NCBI RefSeq assembly: GCF_042453785.1 | Contig: NC_091665.1 | Coordinates: 21,605,501 to 21,669,500, forward strand | Reading direction: 5' to 3' | Length of the DNA stretch: 64,000 nt | DNA from: Malus domestica | Lineage: Eukaryota > Streptophyta > Magnoliopsida > Rosales > Rosaceae | Part shown: positions 50,946 to 64,000 of the stretch, piece after piece | Numbering within the stretch: the stretch's first letter is position 1 | Layout: the number at the start of each line of letters is the position of its first letter | The notes under the pieces: model-generated | The model's input: only the letters and a program-made list of their open reading frames with translations | Told to the model about the DNA's origin: nothing | Databases searched by the model: none | Made by a program: the position numbers and the translations under genes

Positions 50946-51939
50946 GACGACACTAATTCCTACTCTCACCAGCTTTGTCAGACTAGTTTCTATTTGATAA
51001 GGCATCGCTCTCCAACATGGGGAGTGAAGGAAAGCACAGCATGCAGAAAAACACCCATTGCATGCCTAGTGTGAGGCAGCGAATGAGGGAAAGAAACAAG
51101 CCTGTTCTTCAAACTAAAGTCCAAGAGGTTAGAACTCATAATAAAATATAAAAAATGGTGATACGGAATGAGATCCTCCAACAGTAGTATGTGAAGCTCT
51201 TCGAGATGTTTCACGAGGTTATACAGACTCAGTCTCAAGAGTCATTGCCCTCTTGACAGCGGATCAACACATAGGTACCCACGCGAAGTTTCACATGTCT
51301 TCAACACGGGGATTCTTAATAAGGAATGGCCTTCTACCCAAGATATTGATCAACACGAGACTTCTCTCAACCCAGCTGCTTCAAATTGAAACAAGATAAG
51401 TGGAAAATGACATCTCCTTGCAAAAGGATTGGAATGATCAAAAGCTGGTTATCGCGACTGTCAAGACCTCTTAGGCATCGTCGAGAAAAACCTATCCATA
51501 TAGACTCAAGGATCATTGACCCAAGGGTCATCGAAGGAATCAGTCTGTTACCATAACCAAGGTCAACTACAAACCTAAGGAAGAAACGACAAGACTTAGA
51601 TGGACAAGAAGGTGTTTGAGTCTCGAGGAACTTCCAACCGAAATTTCCATGAAGCCAGTATGGTGAATAAAAAAAAAAGTCACATACTCTTGACTAAACT
51701 TCTCCACTTCCAAAAAATGATGGAAACTTACGAAGGAGGGTTCCAATAGTCCCTGACTCCACTCAGGACCCCCTTATCCTACAGGTTTTTTAGGAAGTGA
51801 ACAGACTAAAGGCCAAACGCCATGCCAAGGTACCTGACTGGAATTAGCCGAGGCCAGGCTCTCTGATAAGAAGGATCTTTGGCACCCCTCTACAAGGAGA
51901 AACAAAATAGAAGATTGGTTTGCTATCGTAAATTGGTGA

Positions 51940-52290
51940 GGGGGAAGACCCAATTAAGCATATCTATCTCTTTGAATCCACCATGGTATACCGAGGCATA
52001 ATAATGAAGAACGATGTCTCATTTTCCCCTTCATTCTTTCTGTGGGAGCTCTCAATTAGTATTGTTGTCTTCAACCTGATACAATTCTTTCATTAAGCTT
52101 AAGAGACTTTTTGTGGTGCAACGCATCTTCTAGGCTGATTGCTTACACTCCGCTAAACATTTATACACCATTCGTCAGAAGTCAAACTAGTCATTATGTG
52201 AATATGCCCGTAGCTTCAGCCACAAGTATTCTTTTGCGTTGTGGTAGATTATAAAACAACACTCAGGGCCTTCACAATAAGTGTCCACAT
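51940..52290 (+). pseudogene. Ty3/gypsy gag fragment, unit B
   Basis: Counterpart of the unit A gag remnant, with the same broken FESTMVYRG and L-C-E-Y-A-R blocks. A 27 bp block upstream (about 51828-51855, 'ggtacctgactggaattagc') is present here and in unit C but missing from unit A. Confidence 0.6.
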
Positions 52291-55104
52291 ACACTTTTTC
52301 CCTTCGACATGTGTTACAATGTGCCTCAAGAACTCGTCATTATTCTCACCCACTTGGTTATGAAGGAACTCACATTCGTATCACCAACCAAGTGATAATT
52401 TTTTCCTTTGGCAACTTACCACCCTTTCCACCAACTAGGTAATGAAAGAACTCACCTTTGTCCACTAACTAGGTGATGGAAAGTACAACCAGTACTCCAC
52501 TCTTTTCACTAACCAGGTAAGGAAGGAACTCACCTTGTATCACCTTGCAGTATGAAGCGTTATTAACATCTCCTTCAACTGTGCCAGAATGTCAAACATT
52601 GTAGTATATACAAGGAGACCGAAGACTCTCATCAACTATAAAAGGAGATCGTTCTCGTACAATTAATTCCTAATATCATTATTGTGCTTAAACTCGTCAT
52701 TAGGACTCACTAATGATGATTATGCTTAAACTTATGTCTTGTGTAAAATCTTCACTATTAATGAGGACTCTTCTACCCTCATGGACGTAACCCAATTCAA
52801 GGTGAACCACATACATCTTGTGTTGCTTTCCTACCTCTATCTCTTTAATTATGATCCTCAACAGGTGACCGGAGCAACCTCGCGAAGGTTACAAACTTGA
52901 CACTTTACGTTGTTCGAATGTCTCACAGATTTTGTGCATCAACATTTGTAAATAGTTTGCTACAAGCTATTGAGCCGGCGCGATTTGTTTTAAAAATGTG
53001 TTAAACAGGTGGAATATATTAAAATCTATTAGAATCCTTCTGCTTAACAAAGAATAAAAAAAAAAAGATGTTTGTAGTATATAGCAAAAGTTTTAAAACT
53101 CATTAATTCTTCTTTCTATGTAAATTTGACAAATACGTACAATCCAATCTTCAACCAATTCAAGCGTATACTTTTTCTTTTGTTGTATCAAATTTGTCAT
53201 GTCACCCAAGGTCATATGGAGAGCCAGCTAACTGAAAACATTTGTGTTAAGTTGTGCAAAAAGTTGAGTACGCTTTAATTGAAAAAATAACCACCAATAT
53301 AATTAGGCAAGAAGGGGAAGGAGATAATCATGAGGAGCTACAAATATTTTGACTTCAACAAGAAGATATTGACAAGGTTTTACATACGTACTAGCAAGCT
53401 CAAAGTTGTCGTATCAACTCCAAAAACAAACAAACAAAAAAAAATCGTACTTGGGCCACATCCAAAAAAAAATGAGTAAAGAATTTTTGAAGTCTTTTTT
53501 CTTCAATGACTCGGGAAATATAAGACGCCTCCTTCGGTAATCCTCATCGATAAGAGACTTGGGGGACTCCCATTATATGCTAATACACTTTAGTACTCAA
53601 ACGTTTCATGAGTACTCACCAATTTGGGTTCTACAAGTCCCCAACCGAGAAGCTTTCCTCACTCGTGAACTTAGGGAACCACTGTTTGTTCCATACTTCC
53701 CCACCCCGAAAACTACTTAGCACCAGTCAACTTCATACCTTCAAGGACCCACTGAAGAGTTCATGTGGAGGCACCCTGGCCGAAGCACACGAGTTTTTCT
53801 CCAATCAAGAGACCAATCACAACACGACACGTGTCAACCTAAAAATATAACTCCTAAATTCCCACATCAACCGGGGACGGGAGCCGAAGACCCTCATCAA
53901 CTATACAAGGAGACCGTTCCCGTACAATTAATTCCTAATGTCATTATTGTGATTAAACTCGTCATTAGAACTCACTAATGATGATTATGCTTAAACTTAT
54001 GTCTTGTGTAAAATCTTCACTATTAATGAGGACTCCTCTACCCTCGTGGACGTAGCCAAATTTAAGTTGAACGACGTACATCTTGTGTTGCTTCCCTACC
54101 TCTATCTCTTTACATATTATCCTCACTAGGTGATGGAGCAAACTTGCGATGGTTACAAACTTCGCACTTTACGTCGTTCCAAAGTCTCAATGATTTTGTG
54201 CATCAACATTTATAAATAGTTTCTTACAAGCAATTGAGCCCGCGCAATGCCACGAGTTTTAAAACTATGTTAAACATGTGGAATATATTAAAATCTATTA
54301 GCATCCTTATGTTCAACAAAGAATAAAAAAATAGACGTTTGTAATATATAGCAAAAGTTTTGAAACTCTTTAGTTCTTCTAAGTAAATTTGACAAATACG
54401 TACAATCCAATCTTCGACCGATTCAAGCGTATACTTTTTCTTTTCTTCTATCAAATTTGTCATGTCACCCAAGGTCATATGCAAAGCCAGCTAACTGAAA
54501 ACATTTGTGTTAAGTTGTGCAAAAAGTTGAGTACGCTTTAATTGAAAAAATAATCACTAATACAATTAGGCAAGAAGGAGAAGGAGATAATCTTTAGGAG
54601 CTAGAAATATTTTGACTTCAACAAGAAGATATTGACAAGGTTTTACATACGTACCCGTAAGCTCCAAGCTGTGGTATCAACTACCAAAAAAAAAAAAAAA
54701 TGGTCCCAAACAACAGTATAGAAATGTTTTAGTCCATCTTAAACTTTTTTTTTTTTGTGGCCTTGCTTATTATTGTACTTATTAACAATTACTACTATGT
54801 CGAGGCGAGTTTCTTTACAACAGGACCAAGAAAAATAATATCTTATTACAATGTGGTATTTATTCATGAACCCCAACTGGGACCGAAACTGTTTATGACT
54901 ATAAATAAGTTATTCCTTTATGTACAGAGGTTTTACTGTAGCATGCACATCTCTTATAGCTTTTTATTGAATTATTGAATCCCAAAGAATACTTACATTA
55001 TTGAAAGGAAATACAAATGCAGAAGGAATTGAAATACAAATACATAAGAAGGAAAATTATCCACTTAAATGTTTATAATCAACAATAAATTTCTTTTAAT
55101 TTCT

Positions 55105-58408
<3,304 letters not shown>

Positions 58409-58471
58409 AATTTGGGAGTTTTGATATCGATCGAGATAATTAAGTTATCTCCTCCGGGAATATTGCATGGG

Positions 58472-58482
58472 GTTTATATAGA
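58472..58482 (-). promoter_or_regulatory. TATA box, beta-glucosidase copy B
   Basis: CTATATAAACC at the same distance from the start codon as in copy A. The surrounding 5' flank is nearly unchanged. Confidence 0.6.
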
Positions 58483-58519
58483 GAAAGGGGGGAAGGGATA
58501 TGGTGTCTACGTACTAGCT

Positions 58520-60200
58520 CATGAGAATAGTAAAGGGTTAAAATTTGTAAACAAAATTGGCTTTGAAAGTCCTAGTTTAAAGACCAAGTCATGGTATGTT
58601 TCAAAAAAAAAAAAAAAACGACCAAGTCATGGTCTGTAGTTTAAAAGAAAGCACGTTCCATGTACCCAAAAGTTGCGTATGTATGTACGTAAAAGAACGG
58701 ATGATCCTTGCGTTCCACCTATGAGGAATGCACATATTCCACAAATTTTATGTTGTGATCGTTTAGTTTCTTAATCTTTATTGGAAAATCATCTAAACAA
58801 AAAGACTTATATTGAACTATTCATTTTATTGATATATTTGGATAACTAAACAGTCTTCAATTTGAATAGTTTTTTGTATATATGATATTCAAATTAAAAT
58901 TAAAAAACTAATAACTTATTCAAACAGTAGAAAACTACTTGACCCAGCAAAAAAGTAGAAATTTATGACCAGAATTCTTTACGTAAGTACATAACGGATA
59001 AAGATGAAGAATTTAATCTTGATCTTTTTGTTCTTGTTAGAGTTTTAGTATTGAATCGGTAAACCCAGTGTTTTTGTGAAATTGTCTTTCCACTCTAATT
59101 AAGAGGGGATCGAAATAGCTAGGTTCTCAAGTTGGCTATTTTGCTCCTAAAGATTGTGAAAGGATTCCATTGGGGTGGCTTTTTCGAAGGTTTGGACACC
59201 TTCAAAGTATAGTAGTTACACATTCTTCTTGCTAGTACAAGAATGAGAATAGTAAAGGGTTAAAATTTGTAAACAAAATTGGCTTTGAAAGTCCTAGTTT
59301 AAAGTCCAAGTCATGGTCTGTAATTTAAAGGAAAGCACGTTTCAAGTACCCAAAAGTTGTGTACGTACGTTAAAGAATGGATAATGCTTGCGTTCCACCT
59401 ATGAGGGATGAACATATTCTACAAATTTTATATTGTCATCGTTCGGTTTCAAAATCTTTCTTTCAAGATCATCAAAACAAAAACAATGATTTGAATCTGA
59501 GATCGTTTAGTCATTTAAATATATGAACCTAATTGACAGTGTCGACACTAAGTAAAAGATTTATAACGAACTATATTTATTGATACATTTGGATGACTAA
59601 GCAGTCTTCAATTGGAATAGTTTTTTGTATATATGATATTCAAATTAAGATTAAGAAATTAATAACTGATACTACAAAAATACTTTATTTATTACAAAAA
59701 AAAATATTCCTTGAGTTGAAAAGTAAGATAATGTACACAACAGTTCGATCGATCTCATCTTAATTTGAAATGATCAATCCTTGAGTTACCCTTGAGTTTT
59801 CCACAAAAGAAAATGTTTTCTGTATTCGGAAACAAATGGTCATTTATCTGCATGTTTATATTATGTCTGTCCAACTGTTGAAGGGCATAGCTTTTGAAGT
59901 TGAATATGGACGATTAGCTACAGAGACTTATTCAAACTATAGAAAACTATTTGACACCACAAAAAAGTAGAAATTTATGACCAGAATTCTTTACGTAAGT
60001 ACATAATCGATAAAGATGAAGAATTTAATCTTGATCTTTTACTTCTTGTTAGAGTTTTAATGTTGAATCCGTGGACCCAGTGGTTTTGTGAAATTGTTTT
60101 TCCACGCAAATTAAGAAGGCATCGAAATAGCTAGGATCTCCAATTGGCTATTTCGCTCCTAAAGATTGTGAAAGGATACCATTGGGGTGGCTTCTTCTTG
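58520..60200. repeat. tandemly duplicated 5' flank, copy B
   Basis: Same two-copy upstream structure as 47010-48690: 'gagaatagtaaagggtta' occurs at 58522 and again at 59244-59245. The duplication therefore predates the 11.5 kb array. Confidence 0.75.
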
Positions 60201-60463
60201 GTAGTACAAGAAATTGATTAGCTGTTTCAGAAAACAGGTTTTTTATTAGCTTACATCTATTTATTTTGATTTAATATTTTTGTACAATTCAAAAACAAAA
60301 ATTTTGACCCCCCCTGTAATTTTTCTAATTTTTTTCTTTATTTGAATTTTTGGGACTTATATTGAATTTTAATGTGTATCACAACCTGAAGGGATTGGGA
60401 GGGAGGGTCATTTCATTTTTGGATATAGAACGAATAGGTTCAGTAGATGAGAGAATTAAGGAT

Positions 60464-61307
<844 letters not shown>

Positions 61308-61928
61308 TTATTCATTCGATTTTTTTTAAGCATAACATAATATAGCGTATTTGTATAATTTATAATATAAAATATTCTTCCTTTAAGCATTCCTTAGCTC
61401 TGATTTATTGAATTTCCTTTTATCTATTTCTTCATCTTCATCGAAAGATATATCTTTCAATGCAATAGTTATATGACAAGTAGATCTTTTTATAGGATAA
61501 CCCCATCCTCGAGCCAGGGGCTTTCATTTTTTCACAGTTGCGTGTTACAGATAACGCCAGCCACAAGGACCACTCTTGTGTTATAACTAATATAAGATAA
61601 AATTAGGTGATGCAATAAAATTAAAGAAGGGAGCGACGTTGAATTAAGAAAAATGATTGAAGAATTGTTATTTTATAGGTTAATAGGTTATTTATCATTG
61701 TCATATTCCCCAAAGTTTATGTTTTGGACTGTTTAAATTGTTCTAGTTAACGTAGCTATGATCCTGTCAGTTTTGGCTCATTATGTATGGATTCGAATGA
61801 AACAACGAGATTTACAAAAGTAAATGAGCACATGGGGACTTGGCAAAGTATTCACGTCTAAATAGATAAAATATAGATTTAAGAGCTTTCGGAAAATTTG
61901 ATATTTGTTGTTTGTACCGTACTTCGTC

Positions 61929-62454
61929 AATCCCAAAGCCACCGAGCACTGGTCAACTCTGTACCTTCAAGGACCCACTGAAGATTTGATGTGGAGGCAC
62001 TCTTGCCAAAGCAGACGAGTTCCTCTCCAATAAAGAGAGCAATCACAAAACGACACATGTCAACATCAGAATAAAGCTCCTAGAGTCCCAGATCAATTGT
62101 GGACAGGATCCGAAAACTTTCCGCATCCTTAAAAAGCGAATGTTCTCTTGCAATTAATTTCTAATGTCTTTATTGTACTTAAACTCGTCATTAGAACTCA
62201 CTAATGATGATTATGCTTAAACCTATGCATGGTGTAAACTCTTCACTATTAATAAGAACTCATATACCCTCATAGACGTAACCTAACTTAGGTTGAACCA
62301 CGTACATCTTGTGTTTGCTTCCCTACCTCTATCTTTTTACATATTATCCTCACCAGGTGACCGGACCAATCTTGCGAAGGTCACAAACTTGTCCCTTAAC
62401 GTTGTTCCAAAGTCTAACTGATTTTGCGTATCAACATTTTACACCGTTTATGGG
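61929..62454 (+). mobile_element. Ty3/gypsy LTR fragment at the B/C junction
   Basis: Same LTR as at 50420-50945, nearly base for base. The unit boundary 62359 lies within it. Confidence 0.65.
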
Positions 62455-64000
62455 GACGACACTAATTCCTACTCTCACCAGCTTTGTCAGACTAGTTTCT
62501 ATTTGATAAGGCATCGCTCTCCAACATGGGGAGTGAAGGAAAGCACAGCATGCAGAAAAACACCCATTGCATGCCTAGTGTGAGGCAGCGAATGAGGGAA
62601 AGAAACAAGCCTGTTCTTCAAACTAAAGTCCAAGAGGTTAGAACTCATAATAAAATATAAAAAATGGTGATACGGAATGAGATCCTCCAACAGTAGTATG
62701 TGAAGCTCTTCGAGATGTTTCACGAGGTTATACAGACTCAGTCTCAAGAGTCATTGCCCTCTTGACAGCGGATCAACACATAGGTACCCACGCGAAGTTT
62801 CACATGTCTTCAACACGGGGATTCTTAATAAGGAATGGCCTTCTACCCAAGATATTGATCAACACGAGACTTCTCTCAACCCAGCTGCTTCAAATTGAAA
62901 CAAGATAAGTGGAAAATGACATCTCCTTGCAAAAGGATTGGAATGATCAAAAGCTGGTTATCGCGACTGTCAAGACCTCTTAGGCATCGTCGAGAAAAAC
63001 CTATCCATATAGACTCAAGGATCATTGACCCAAGGGTCATCGAAGGAATCAGTCTGTTACCATAACCAAGGTCAACTACAAACCTAAGGAAGAAACGACA
63101 AGACTTAGATGGACAAGAAGGTGTTTGAGTCTCGAGGAACTTCCAACCGAAATTTCCATGAAGCCAGTATGGTGAATAAAAAAAAAAGTCACATACTCTT
63201 GACTAAACTTCTCCACTTCCAAAAAATGATGGAAACTTACGAAGGAGGGTTCCAATAGTCCCTGACTCCACTCAGGACCCCCTTATCCTACAGGTTTTTT
63301 AGGAAGTGAACAGACTAAAGGCCAAACGCCATGCCAAGGTACCTGACTGGAATTAGCCGAGGCCAGGCTCTCTGATAAGAAGGATCTTTGGCACCCCTCT
63401 ACAAGGAGAAACAAAATAGAAGATTGGTTTGCTATCGTAAATTGGTGAGGGGGAAGACCCAATTAAGCATATCTATCTCTTTGAATCCACCATGGTATAC
63501 CGAGGCATAATAATGAAGAACGATGTCTCATTTTCCCCTTCATTCTTTCTGTGGGAGCTCTCAATTAGTATTGTTGTCTTCAACCTGATACAATTCTTTC
63601 ATTAAGCTTAAGAGACTTTTTGTGGTGCAACGCATCTTCTAGGCTGATTGCTTACACTCCGCTAAACATTTATACACCATTCGTCAGAAGTCAAACTAGT
63701 CATTATGTGAATATGCCCGTAGCTTCAGCCACAAGTATTCTTTTGCGTTGTGGTAGATTATAAAACAACACTCAGGGCCTTCACAATAAGTGTCCACATA
63801 CACTTTTTCCCTTCGACATGTGTTACAATGTGCCTCAAGAACTCGTCATTATTCTCACCCACTTGGTTATGAAGGAACTCACATTCGTATCACCAACCAA
63901 GTGATAATTTTTTCCTTTGGCAACTTACCACCCTTTCCACCAACTAGGTAATGAAAGAACTCACCTTTGTCCACTAACTAGGTGATGGAAAGTACAACCA
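62359..64000. repeat. tandem array unit C, start only
   Basis: The first 1.64 kb of a third unit, ending with the window. It includes the LTR end, the gag remnant (about 63449-63799) and the first of the short imperfect repeats. It agrees with unit B, including the 27 bp block absent from unit A. Whether a third beta-glucosidase follows cannot be seen. Confidence 0.88.

Overview
This window is nuclear DNA of a flowering plant, on the evidence of many short-exon genes, AT-rich introns, LTR, LINE, SINE and DNA transposon remains, and plastid DNA inserted in the nucleus. A Rosaceae species (apple/pear/Prunus group) is my best guess. It rests on the style of the beta-glucosidase gene and on a Cassandra-type LTR and tRNA-derived SINEs that are common there; no species call is possible from sequence alone. 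All recognised intact genes lie on the minus strand.

Region 1 (1-19,300) is genic. A two-exon phytosulfokine precursor gene (1737-2096) sits among SINE copies and a palindromic Mutator-like MITE. A complete 28-exon PRP40-type splicing factor gene (5538-18224; deduced 1004 residues, two WW domains and a series of FF domains) follows, with one 0.55 kb MITE in an intron and a 4.1 kb intron separating the two WW domains.

Region 2 (19,785-39,388) is a graveyard of mobile elements: a 910 bp PIF/Harbinger-like element that appears to carry a purple acid phosphatase gene fragment; a dead LINE (minus strand) split inside its RNase H domain by a 1.5 kb LTR-like insertion; a CACTA/En-Spm fragment with transposase exons; a long non-coding LTR-type region ending in a 36 bp minisatellite with higher-order structure; a diverged copy of part of the downstream array; and a Ty1/copia element broken by a chimeric element whose 3' end is a Cassandra LTR with its 5S rRNA-like segment.

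Region 3 (39,389-64,000) is a direct tandem array of an approximately 11.5 kb unit: unit A 39389-50849, unit B 50850-62358, and the start of unit C, cut by the window end. Each full unit contains Ty3/gypsy gag and LTR remnants, a 1.26 kb internal duplication, one intact 13-exon family-1 beta-glucosidase gene (515 residues, both catalytic glutamates present), a tandemly duplicated 5' flank, and a piece of plastid-derived DNA that joins psbZ to psbN-psbT-psbB. The unit therefore amplifies a likely secreted defence- or glycoside-related hydrolase together with its promoter and its transposon surroundings. The two beta-glucosidase copies appear to encode the same protein.

Exon boundaries were read by eye from splice signals, reading frame and family conservation. 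The PRP40, beta-glucosidase and phytosulfokine models each close in frame. Non-coding element boundaries are approximate unless a target-site duplication is named.
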